Assembly (NCBI GenBank): GCA_028276205.1 | Contig: JAPYWU010000011.1 | Location: 1-16,446 of the forward strand | Source: Dictyoglomaceae bacterium | Lineage (GTDB): Bacteria; Dictyoglomota; Dictyoglomia; Dictyoglomales; Dictyoglomaceae | Direction: 5' to 3' | DNA: 16,446 nt | In this document: positions 1-6,616 of the stretch, piece after piece | Position numbering within the stretch: the stretch's first letter is position 1 | How the letters are laid out: each line of letters begins with the position of its first letter | The notes under the pieces: generated by a model | What the model was told of the DNA's origin: nothing | Database searches by the model: none | The model's input: the letters and a program-made list of their open reading frames with translations, nothing else | Translations under genes and position numbers: made by a program

Positions 1-40
1 CTAAGCCTGTGGCTCCTACAACTGCAATTTTATATCCCAT
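1..40 (-). CDS. asd: Aspartate-semialdehyde dehydrogenase, N-terminal fragment (runs off window)
   Basis: Only the first 13 codons are present, reading MGYKIAVVGATGL. This is the start of a Rossmann fold (GATG turn) as found in aspartate-semialdehyde dehydrogenase, which reduces aspartyl phosphate to the semialdehyde feeding both the lysine and the homoserine branches. The ATG is preceded by a strong ribosome binding site, AAAGGAGGTT, at 46-55. It lies 18 bases downstream of the thrB stop on the same strand, so it is the next gene of the amino-acid operon. The close relative N-acetyl-gamma-glutamyl-phosphate reductase starts similarly and cannot be excluded from 13 residues. The context of hom, thrC, thrB and lysA favours asd. 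Confidence 0.6.
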   Translation of the reverse strand, partial: MGYKIAVVGATGL

Positions 41-58
41 CGCTTAACCTCCTTTATT

Positions 59-949
59 TCAATTAAATTTTTCTATGGTGATACCATTGTGTTCTATTTT
101 TAATAATTTAAATTCACCTTTTATTGCTTCTTTTAAATTATTTTCTAATTTTTTTAAAATTTCAAGGGCCTCTTGTTCATTGAATAAAAGAATAAGAAGA
201 GATGGACCAGCCCCACTTAAAACAATTTTTTTCCCATATTTCTCTACTTCTTTTGATAATAAAGGATATTCTTTAATTAATTTAAATCTATATGGTTGAT
301 GAATCTTATCATCTAAACCCATTTTTACCAAGTTTTCATCTTTTTGTAATAATCCAGATATTAGCATTCCAAATTTTTGAAGATTGAATACTACATCTTC
401 TCTTTTATAATTTTGGGGTAAAATATTTCTTGCTTCTTGAGTTGATAAGTAATAGTCTGGTATATAAAGCAATCCCCAAAAATCGTAGTTTATTGGTAAT
501 TTGGTTATATAAATTTCTTTTTCATTTTTTAAACATATATTTATACCACCATTTATGGCTGCAGATATATTGTCTAGATGGTTTTCAAATTTTAAAGCAA
601 TGTTTAATTTATCATATAGAGTAAGATAAGTATTGGTTATTATTTCTGCTGTATATATTCCACCTACTATAGCTGATGCACTACTTCCTAAGCCCTTTCC
701 TATGGGTATTTCTGACCAAAGTTCTATGGTATAATTTGATGGTTTTTTATTTATATAATTTATTGTTTCATAAAAAGCTTTAATAAAGAGGTCATTATTT
801 ATTTTGTTTTTATTTACAATGTTTATATCATCTTTTTGTGGTTCGGCTTTTACATGTATGTGAAGATATAAATTCCAGGCTATGCCGATAGAGTCAAAGC
901 CTGGTCCAATATTAGCAGATGTGGCGGGAACTTTTATATGATAAATCAC
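59..949 (-). CDS. thrB: Homoserine kinase
   Basis: A GHMP-family kinase of 296 residues that phosphorylates L-homoserine with ATP, giving O-phosphohomoserine for threonine synthase. The N-terminus has the homoserine-kinase signature VPATSANIGPGFDS (residues 7-20). The ATP-binding loop PIGKGLGSSASA is at 82-93, and the C-terminal GHMP motif SGAGPS is at 245-250. Length is usual for the family. The start is GTG, and its bases overlap the thrC stop (GTGA, 4 bp), so translation is probably coupled to thrC. It is followed by asd after 18 bases. It is cytosolic, and all family motifs are intact. Confidence 0.95.
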   Translation of the reverse strand: MIYHIKVPATSANIGPGFDSIGIAWNLYLHIHVKAEPQKDDINIVNKNKINNDLFIKAFYETINYINKKPSNYTIELWSEIPIGKGLGSSASAIVGGIYTAEIITNTYLTLYDKLNIALKFENHLDNISAAINGGINICLKNEKEIYITKLPINYDFWGLLYIPDYYLSTQEARNILPQNYKREDVVFNLQKFGMLISGLLQKDENLVKMGLDDKIHQPYRFKLIKEYPLLSKEVEKYGKKIVLSGAGPSLLILLFNEQEALEILKKLENNLKEAIKGEFKLLKIEHNGITIEKFN

Positions 950-1986
950 TTTTCTAAAATCCTTTCTAATTCTTTTATATCAGGTTCTATAACGTATTCT
1001 ATTTTTGACTGTTTAATGGCAATATCTGGATCTTTTAAACCATGTCCTGTAAGTACACACACTACTTCGTTTCCTTTAAATTTTCCATTTTTTATAAGTT
1101 TCTTCACACCAGCCCATGAGGCTGCAGAAGCTGGTTCTACAAAAACCCCTTCTTTGCTTGCTAATTCTTTTTGGGCTTCCAATATCTCCTCATCACTAAC
1201 AGTGTCTATTAGTCCTGTAGATTCTTTTATTGCATTTATTGCTTTGTCCCAACTTGCGGGATTCCCTATCTTTATTGCTGTTGCTATAGTTTGTGGATTT
1301 TCAATAGGATGTCCTTTTACTAAAGGAGCTGCGCCTTCGGCCTGAAAACCTAACATTTTGGGTAAAGAATTAGTTCTTCCTATTTTAAAATATTCTTTGA
1401 AACCCATCCAGTATGCAGATATATTTCCTGCATTTCCTACGGGAATAGCTAAATTTTCAGGAGCTCTTTTTAAGGTATCACATATTTCAAATGCAGCAGT
1501 TTTTTGCCCTTCTAATCTATATGGATTTATTGAGTTTACAATAGTTATAGGGAATTTTTGTCCAGCTATTTTCACTAAATTTAAGGCATCATCAAAGTTT
1601 CCTTTTATACTTATAACCTTTGCTCCATACATTAGTGCTTGTGCCAATTTTCCCAAAGCAATAGCCTTTTCTGGGAGAATAACAAAGGATTTTAAGTTTG
1701 CTAACGCAGAATAAGCAGCAGCTGAAGCAGCAGTATTTCCTGTAGAGGCACATATTACTGCTTTGCTTCCTTCTTCAAGAGCTTTTGCTATAGCAACCAC
1801 CATCCCTCTATCTTTAAAAGAACCTGTTGGATTCATTCCTTCATATTTAAGCCAAATATCAATATTATAAATTTTGGAGAGATTGTGGGCATAAATAAGA
1901 GGTGTATCACCTTCATGTAAAGATATAATAGGTGTCTTATCTGTTAAGGGTAAAAATTCTTTATATTTTAAAAGCACTCCTTTCAT
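946..1986 (-). CDS. thrC: Threonine synthase
   Basis: A PLP-dependent fold-type II enzyme that converts O-phosphohomoserine to threonine. Numbered from the ATG at 1986 the protein has 346 residues. The PLP lysine is K58 in GSFKDRG, and the phosphate/substrate loop STGNTAAS is at 81-88. The compact length without a long N-terminal extension matches the short bacterial form. I chose ATG 1986 over the in-frame TTG at 2001 because GAGGG lies 8 bases upstream of the ATG, whereas the TTG has no ribosome binding site and would add only five charged residues. With this start the gene begins 4 bases after the hom stop. Its own stop overlaps the thrB GTG. Confidence 0.95.
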   Translation of the reverse strand: MKGVLLKYKEFLPLTDKTPIISLHEGDTPLIYAHNLSKIYNIDIWLKYEGMNPTGSFKDRGMVVAIAKALEEGSKAVICASTGNTAASAAAYSALANLKSFVILPEKAIALGKLAQALMYGAKVISIKGNFDDALNLVKIAGQKFPITIVNSINPYRLEGQKTAAFEICDTLKRAPENLAIPVGNAGNISAYWMGFKEYFKIGRTNSLPKMLGFQAEGAAPLVKGHPIENPQTIATAIKIGNPASWDKAINAIKESTGLIDTVSDEEILEAQKELASKEGVFVEPASAASWAGVKKLIKNGKFKGNEVVCVLTGHGLKDPDIAIKQSKIEYVIEPDIKELERILEK

Positions 1987-1990
1987 TTTT

Positions 1991-3265
1991 TTATCCCTCA
2001 ATTCTTATTAGACTTCCCCAATTTTCTAATATGGGGAGTTTTTTAATCTCACTTATAGCTTTTTGCATACTACTTTCATTTGTTTTATGTGTAAGAATAA
2101 CTATTTCTGCTTTTTCTTCCTTTTCTGATGTTTCTTTCTGAATAACAGAGGATATACTTATACTATTTTCTCCTAATATTTTAGCAATTTGTGCAAGAAC
2201 TCCTGGCTGATCTTTTACCCAAATTCTTATATAGTATCTGGTAAGGAAGTTTTCATAATTTTTTATTTTGGAAGGATACAGATAAGCAAAAGAATAGTAA
2301 CGAGGTAACGAATATAATAAAGTATAAGCAGACTCTAATATGTCAGAGAGTAATGCCATAGAAGTAGGATAGGGGCCAGCACCCTCACCATATAATAAAA
2401 TATCTCCTCTTTTTTCTGTTTTTAACAGGATTGCATTATAGACCCCTCTTATTGATGCGAGTGGAGAGTTTATTGGTATCATAGTTGGGTGTACTCTCGT
2501 TTCAATTTCTCCATTATTTTCTTTGCTTATAGCAAGTAATTTTATTTTATAACCTAACTCTTTTGCATATAACAAATCCCTTAATGTTATATTTTCTATT
2601 CCTTCTCTGTACATGTGTTGAGGTTTGATGGTTGTGTGATAAGCAAAGGAGGATAAGATGGATAATTTATAAGCTGTATCTAATCCTGAAATGTCCTTTG
2701 AGGGATCTGGTTCTGCATACCCTAATTCTTGAGCTCTTTTTAAGCTTTCATCGAAATCTTTCATTTCCTCTTCCATTTTGGTGAGTATATAATTGGTAGT
2801 ACCATTTAATATAGCCCAAATTTCTTTTACTTTATCAACTACCATGGCTTCTTTTATTGTTTTGATTATGGGTATACCCCCACCCACACTTGCCTCAAAT
2901 AATATGTCTACGCCATTTTTTCTTGCTATCTTATAAAGTTCTTCTCCATATAAAGCAATAACTTCTTTATTGGCTGTTACCACAACCTTTTTCTCTTCTA
3001 ATGCTTTTTTTATGTAAGAATAAGCAGGTTCTATTCCTCCCATTAATTCAACTATGATTGGTATTTCTGGGTCTAATATGATTTCTTCAGAATTTGTTGT
3101 TAATAAATCTTTTGGTATTTCTCTTTTTTTATTTAAATCTCTTACAAGAATTTTTTTAATTTCTAAAGGTTCTCTAAGAATATTTAAAATGGTTTCTTTT
3201 TCTGAATATAGAATCTTAAAAAGTGCTTGTCCTACTTGTCCTCCACCTAAAAGTCCAATTTTCAT
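1991..3265 (-). CDS. hom: Homoserine dehydrogenase with C-terminal ACT domain
   Basis: Reduces aspartate semialdehyde to homoserine with NAD(P)H, the committed step toward threonine. The 424 residues show an N-terminal Rossmann motif GGGQVG (7-12), the TANKEV segment near 97, the catalytic-domain signature LNGTTNYILTKM, and the segment YAEPDPSKDISGLDTAYKL typical of the family. The last roughly 80 residues (from RIWVKDQPGVLAQIAKIL) form an ACT domain, which in this family usually mediates threonine feedback. It is monofunctional, with no fused aspartokinase and no aspartokinase gene in the window. The ATG overlaps the lysA stop (ATGA, 4 bp), with GAGAGG just upstream. Confidence 0.96.
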   Translation of the reverse strand: MKIGLLGGGQVGQALFKILYSEKETILNILREPLEIKKILVRDLNKKREIPKDLLTTNSEEIILDPEIPIIVELMGGIEPAYSYIKKALEEKKVVVTANKEVIALYGEELYKIARKNGVDILFEASVGGGIPIIKTIKEAMVVDKVKEIWAILNGTTNYILTKMEEEMKDFDESLKRAQELGYAEPDPSKDISGLDTAYKLSILSSFAYHTTIKPQHMYREGIENITLRDLLYAKELGYKIKLLAISKENNGEIETRVHPTMIPINSPLASIRGVYNAILLKTEKRGDILLYGEGAGPYPTSMALLSDILESAYTLLYSLPRYYSFAYLYPSKIKNYENFLTRYYIRIWVKDQPGVLAQIAKILGENSISISSVIQKETSEKEEKAEIVILTHKTNESSMQKAISEIKKLPILENWGSLIRIEG

Positions 3266-4539
3266 ATTTGACCTCTCAAAAGATCTTCATAAGTATCTCT
3301 TTTGACTATTAATCTATCTGTTCCATTTTCTATTAACACTACACCTGGCCTAAGTGTAGCATTATACCAAGTAAACATTGAAAAATTATAGGCCCCTGTA
3401 GAAAATGTTATTAAATAATCTCCATAATTTGGCCATTTATCTTCAAAGTCCCTTATAAGTATGTCTCCTGATTCGCAATGTTTTCCTGCTATTGTGTATA
3501 TAGTTTTTGTACCTTCATTAGATGTTATTAGTAGGGCTGTATATTTAGCCCCATATAAAGCAGGTCTGATGTTATCTGACATTCCACCATCTACTGATAT
3601 GTATTTTCTTATACCTGGAATCTCCTTTCTAGTTTCTATTTTATAAATTGTAATTCCTGCTCTTCCTACTAAAGATCTACCTGGTTCACATATTAATGTA
3701 AAATGGTGTCCAATAGTTTCTTCAAATTTTTGGGATACTTGATAAGCTAAGTCTTCTATTTCTGGAGGATTATCATCTTTCGTATATGCAATACCTAATC
3801 CACCACCTATACTCATTTCTTCTATATTAATATCATTTGATTTTAAATTATTATATATTTCGCTTAATACTTCAGCTAATTTTGTATAGGCGCTTATATC
3901 AAAGATTTGAGAACCAAGATGAGCATGTAATCCTTTAAAGTTTATGTATTTTTCTTTCTTAATCCTTTCTATCAATTCATAAACTTGGTTAATAGGAAGT
4001 CCAAATTTAGTGTCCATTTGACCTGTCCTGATAGATTTATGAGTACTTACTTCAATGTTCGGTATTAGCCTAATAAGTACATTTATAGATGTAGAGTATT
4101 TGTTTGTGAGAAATTTTATTTTTTCATATTCATCAAAGTTATCAATTATTATGGCTCCTATATTTTCCTTTATAGCGTATTCTAATTCAGGAATGCTTTT
4201 TGCATTACCATGAAAATAAATTTTATGAGAGTCTACACCTGCAGATCTTGCTATAAAAAGTTCTCCTCCTGTTGATACTAGAACTCCCAGACCTTCTTTA
4301 TGGAAGATTCGTATTACTTCCAATACTGGTAAAGCCTTAATGGCAAAAAGTACCTTAAAGTTGTTTTTATAGTACTTTTTCCAAGAGTTAATATATTTCT
4401 GGGCTTGAGTTATTAATGTTTTTTTATCAAGTACATATAATGGAGTACCATATTTTTCTGCTAAATTCTTAATACTGATACCATCTATTTTCCATTCATC
4501 TTGGAATTGAAAGGTTTCAGGATATATTTTATTTTGCAT
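3262..4539 (-). CDS. lysA: Diaminopimelate decarboxylase
   Basis: A PLP enzyme of fold type III that decarboxylates meso-diaminopimelate to L-lysine. The 425 residues contain the PLP lysine K68 in FAIKAL (the family usually has YAxKAN), HAHLGSQ (205-211), the glycine-rich phosphate loop GGGLGI (245-250), EPGR (285-288) and the active-site cysteine loop CESGD (355-359). Together the last motif and the length separate it from ornithine/arginine decarboxylases. The ATG lies inside the end of ilvE (11-bp overlap), with GGGGAG a few bases upstream. Its stop overlaps the hom start. The gene feeds both lysine supply and control of the DAP pool for peptidoglycan. Confidence 0.96.
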   Translation of the reverse strand: MQNKIYPETFQFQDEWKIDGISIKNLAEKYGTPLYVLDKKTLITQAQKYINSWKKYYKNNFKVLFAIKALPVLEVIRIFHKEGLGVLVSTGGELFIARSAGVDSHKIYFHGNAKSIPELEYAIKENIGAIIIDNFDEYEKIKFLTNKYSTSINVLIRLIPNIEVSTHKSIRTGQMDTKFGLPINQVYELIERIKKEKYINFKGLHAHLGSQIFDISAYTKLAEVLSEIYNNLKSNDINIEEMSIGGGLGIAYTKDDNPPEIEDLAYQVSQKFEETIGHHFTLICEPGRSLVGRAGITIYKIETRKEIPGIRKYISVDGGMSDNIRPALYGAKYTALLITSNEGTKTIYTIAGKHCESGDILIRDFEDKWPNYGDYLITFSTGAYNFSMFTWYNATLRPGVVLIENGTDRLIVKRDTYEDLLRGQI

Positions 4540-5416
4540 ATACTGGACTCCCCGCTATGCCAGATTGAGCATATTCATGGAATATTTTTCTAATTTTTTG
4601 GGTAATTTCTCCTGGTTTTCCAGTTCCTATGATTCTTTCATCTATTTTGATAACGGAAATTATCTCTACAGCAGTACCAGTAAGAAAAACTTCATCAGCA
4701 TTATACAGATCATATCTTGTAAAGAAACCCTCTACTACTTCAAGACCAAGTTCTTTTTGAGCCAAATCTATGACCGTTGCTCTTGTAATTCCAGGCAAAG
4801 CACCAAGGGTTACAGAGGGTGTAAATAAAATTCCTTTTTTGATAAAAAAGATATTGTCAACAGTAGCCTCTGTTACATATCCTTGATGATTAAGCATGAT
4901 ACCTTCAGCAGCTCCCGCAATACGTGCCTCAATTCTTGCTAAAATATTACTCATATAATTAAGAGATTTGATTCTGGGATCTAAAACATCGGTTGGTGAT
5001 CTGCGGGTGGCTACTGTTACTGCGGTAAGTCCGGTTTCATAAAATTCTTCAGGAAATACCTTTATTTTATCTGCAATTATAATTACTGTACCTTTTTTAC
5101 ATTCCCAAGGATCAATCCCTAATCCATACTCCCCACGAGTTACAATAAGCCTTATATAGGAATCTCTTAAATTATTAACTCTTACAGTTTCTATTACAGC
5201 TTCTTCCATTTCTTCAAAAGAAAGAGGTATATTTAACCAAATGGCTTTTGCGGATGCATATAATCTTTCTAAATGCTCTTTTAACTTAAAAACACTACCA
5301 TTATAGGCTCTTATACCTTCGAAAACACCATCTCCATATAATAATCCTCGATCAAAGACTGAAATTTTTGCATTTTCTGTTTGAATAAATTCTCCATTTA
5401 TATATACTAACCCCAT
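4529..5416 (-). CDS. ilvE: Branched-chain amino acid aminotransferase (class IV)
   Basis: Transaminates 2-oxo acids to valine, leucine and isoleucine using glutamate. Numbered from ATG 5416 the protein has 295 residues. Visible features are the N-terminal segment FDRGLLYGDGVFEGIRAY (21-38), the PLP lysine K150 in DPRIKSLNYMSN, the YVTEATVDN segment (180-188) and the phosphate loop LPGITR (207-212). The mix fits bacterial/archaeal IlvE better than D-amino-acid transaminase or aminodeoxychorismate lyase. ATG 5416 is preferred to the in-frame TTG at 5422: AGGAGG lies 8 bases before the ATG but only 2 bases before the TTG. It is the first gene of the six-gene minus-strand operon and lies about 22 bases from its predicted transcription start. 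Confidence 0.93.
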   Translation of the reverse strand: MGLVYINGEFIQTENAKISVFDRGLLYGDGVFEGIRAYNGSVFKLKEHLERLYASAKAIWLNIPLSFEEMEEAVIETVRVNNLRDSYIRLIVTRGEYGLGIDPWECKKGTVIIIADKIKVFPEEFYETGLTAVTVATRRSPTDVLDPRIKSLNYMSNILARIEARIAGAAEGIMLNHQGYVTEATVDNIFFIKKGILFTPSVTLGALPGITRATVIDLAQKELGLEVVEGFFTRYDLYNADEVFLTGTAVEIISVIKIDERIIGTGKPGEITQKIRKIFHEYAQSGIAGSPVYAK

Positions 5417-5444
5417 TTTCAACTCCTCCTTTTTTTAAGGTAAA

Positions 5445-5473
5445 ATTATACAGTTTTGATGAAAAATTTTCAA
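5445..5473 (-). promoter_or_regulatory. Predicted sigma-70-type promoter of the ilvE-lysA-hom-thrC-thrB-asd operon
   Basis: On the minus strand TTGAAA (5473-5468) is followed after exactly 17 bases by TATAAT (5450-5445). Transcription would start near 5438, giving a leader of only about 20 nt that already contains AGGAGGAG. This is seen by consensus match only. Confidence 0.8.
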
Positions 5474-5479
5474 TTGAAA
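5468..5479. promoter_or_regulatory. 12-bp perfect palindrome overlapping the ilvE-operon -35 box (candidate operator)
   Basis: TTTCAATTGAAA is a perfect palindrome covering the whole -35 hexamer of the ilvE promoter. It ends 4 bases before the -35 of the rpsF promoter. It could be a repressor site for the amino-acid operon. In such AT-rich DNA a short palindrome can also arise by chance, so this is inference. Confidence 0.3.
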
Positions 5480-5483
5480 TATC

Positions 5484-5512
5484 TTGGCTTTTTGTTAAAA
5501 TAATAGTATAAT
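5484..5512 (+). promoter_or_regulatory. Predicted promoter of the rpsF-ssb-rpsR operon
   Basis: TTGGCT (5484-5489), a 17-base spacer and TATAAT (5507-5512) on the plus strand. The transcription start is expected near 5519, giving a leader of about 57 nt. The promoter is back to back with the ilvE promoter. The two -35 boxes are 10 bases apart. Confidence 0.8.
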
Positions 5513-5528
5513 TTTTGAGCTAAATCCT

Positions 5529-5551
5529 GCTCCATGTTTAAAACATGGGGC
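5529..5551 (+). promoter_or_regulatory. Inverted repeat in the rpsF mRNA leader (candidate autoregulatory hairpin)
   Basis: CCATGTTT-A-AAACATGG (5532-5548) is a nearly perfect inverted repeat. It extends outward by a U-G wobble and two further pairs (GC at 5529-5530 with GC at 5550-5551). It lies inside the predicted 5' leader and ends about 12 bases before the AAAGGAGG of rpsF. It has no following T-run, so it is not a terminator. Many bacteria carry an S6:S18-binding hairpin at this place. I cannot see a clear match to its conserved CCG loop, so the assignment is only positional. Confidence 0.45.
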
Positions 5552-5575
5552 CAAAAAGTCCAAAGGAGGTTAGAG

Positions 5576-5869
5576 ATGCGTAAGTATGAAGTAATGTATT
5601 TAATTAGTCCTGAACTTTCAGAAGAAGAATTAAATCAGCTTACAGAGGACCTAAAAAAGGATATAGAAAGTTTAGGTGGAGAAGTCCAAACAGTTGATAA
5701 CTGGGGTAAAAGAACATTGGCTTATCCAGTCAAAAAGTTTAATGATGGTTATTATGTAGTTATGACTTTTTTGTTTCCGCAAAATCAACTGCCTGAATTT
5801 GAAAGAAGGTTGAAGTTGAGAGAGAAGGTTTTAAGGTATATGATTACTTTATTAGAGAAAGAAGAATAG
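5576..5869 (+). CDS. rpsF: 30S ribosomal protein S6
   Basis: S6 binds S18 and sits on the platform of the small subunit. The 97 residues start MRKYEVMYLISPELSEEEL, the classic S6 opening. They continue with the TVDNWGKRTLAYPVKKFNDGYY segment and end at RYMITLLEKEE, without the long acidic tail of E. coli S6. The start at ATG 5576 is fixed by AAAGGAGG at 5563-5570. An upstream in-frame ATG at 5534 lies inside the leader hairpin and would add 14 residues foreign to the family. It is the first gene of the operon, with ssb 6 bases downstream. Confidence 0.97.
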   Translation: MRKYEVMYLISPELSEEELNQLTEDLKKDIESLGGEVQTVDNWGKRTLAYPVKKFNDGYYVVMTFLFPQNQLPEFERRLKLREKVLRYMITLLEKEE

Positions 5870-5875
5870 TAAATT

Positions 5876-6313
5876 ATGCTTAATAAAGTATTATTAATTG
5901 GACATTTAGTAAAAGATCCAGAAATGAGATATACCCCGAGTGGGGTGCCTGTAACTACTTTTAGAATAGCGGTTAACAGACCCAAAAATAGTAAGGGTGA
6001 AAGATCCGCAGATTTCATAGACATAGTGGCATGGAGAAGGCTTGCAGAAATATGTGGTGATTATTTAAAAAAGGGAAGACTTGTGGCGGTTGAAGGAAGA
6101 TTAAGAACAAGAGTTTATCAAACTCCTGATGGTCAGAAAAGAAAAGTGGTAGAGGTAGAGGCTATAAATGTTCATTTTTTGGGAAAGAAAGAGGAAAATA
6201 ATGAACCAACCTCTGTAGAGGAACCTATTGAAGATGTTACAAGTATTGAAATTGAAAGTGAAGAAGAGATTTTAAATGAATTACTGGAGGAAAGTGAGGA
6301 GGAAGAAGAATGA
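5876..6313 (+). CDS. ssb: Single-stranded DNA-binding protein, with atypical C-terminus
   Basis: An OB-fold protein that coats single-stranded DNA in replication and repair. Of 145 residues, about 1-105 form the OB fold (MLNKVLLIGHLVKDPEMRYT at the N-terminus, the FIDIVAWRRLAEICGDYLKKG segment, VEGRLRTRVYQ). The rest is a short acidic linker ending in a run of glutamates. The conserved bacterial tip (DDDIPF or similar), which recruits many partner proteins, is not there: the protein ends EESEEEEE. The stop overlaps the rpsR start (ATGA), so a frameshift hiding a tip is unlikely, though not excluded. The ribosome binding site is weak, so coupling to rpsF is likely. Confidence 0.93.
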   Translation: MLNKVLLIGHLVKDPEMRYTPSGVPVTTFRIAVNRPKNSKGERSADFIDIVAWRRLAEICGDYLKKGRLVAVEGRLRTRVYQTPDGQKRKVVEVEAINVHFLGKKEENNEPTSVEEPIEDVTSIEIESEEEILNELLEESEEEEE

Positions 6314-6567
6314 GTAATGATAAAGCTTCTGCTAAAACTCAAAGATTTGCATATTCTTCTGGAAGAAAGAAGTTTTGTGTATTCTGCAGTGAAAAAATAG
6401 ATTATATAGATTATAAAAATGTGGAAAGATTACGTAGATTTATGACGGAAAAGGGTAAAATTATTCCAAGAAGAGTAAGTGGCAATTGTGCAAGACATCA
6501 AAGACAATTAAGTACCGCAATAAAAAGGGCAAGATATATGGCACTTTTACCTTATGTGGTCAAATAA
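6310..6567 (+). CDS. rpsR: 30S ribosomal protein S18 (zinc-binding form)
   Basis: S18 partners S6 on the 30S platform. The 85 residues include the family core DYKNVERLRRFMTEKGKIIPRR and end in RARYMALLPYVVK. Cysteines C23 and C26 (CVFC) together with C60 and H63 (NCARHQ) make a CxxC...CxxH set. This is the zinc-binding (C+) version known for several ribosomal proteins, common in thermophiles. The start codon overlaps the ssb stop by 4 bp, with GAGGAGGAAG just before it as ribosome binding site. An intrinsic terminator follows 12 bases after the stop. Confidence 0.97.
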   Translation: MSNDKASAKTQRFAYSSGRKKFCVFCSEKIDYIDYKNVERLRRFMTEKGKIIPRRVSGNCARHQRQLSTAIKRARYMALLPYVVK

Positions 6568-6579
6568 AATGATTATTAA

Positions 6580-6611
6580 GAGGGAGAGTTTATACTCTCC
6601 CTCATTTTTTT
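6580..6611 (+). terminator. Intrinsic terminator after rpsR
   Basis: A 10-bp perfect stem, GAGGGAGAGT (6580-6589) with ACTCTCCCTC (6594-6603), closes a 4-base loop TTAT. After one A it is followed by seven T (6605-6611). It is a textbook rho-independent terminator. It ends only 5 bases before the next start codon, so it must be leaky or act as an attenuator if the next genes are read from the rpsF promoter. Confidence 0.88.
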
Positions 6612-6616
6612 GATTT

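Noticed and set aside
1987..2001. TTG start for thrC five codons upstream
   Set aside because: No ribosome binding site precedes it. GAGGG is correctly spaced for the ATG at 1986.
5534..5575. 14-codon N-terminal extension of rpsF from ATG 5534
   Set aside because: The upstream ATG sits within the leader hairpin without a ribosome binding site. The AAAGGAGG at 5563-5570 and the family N-terminus support ATG 5576.
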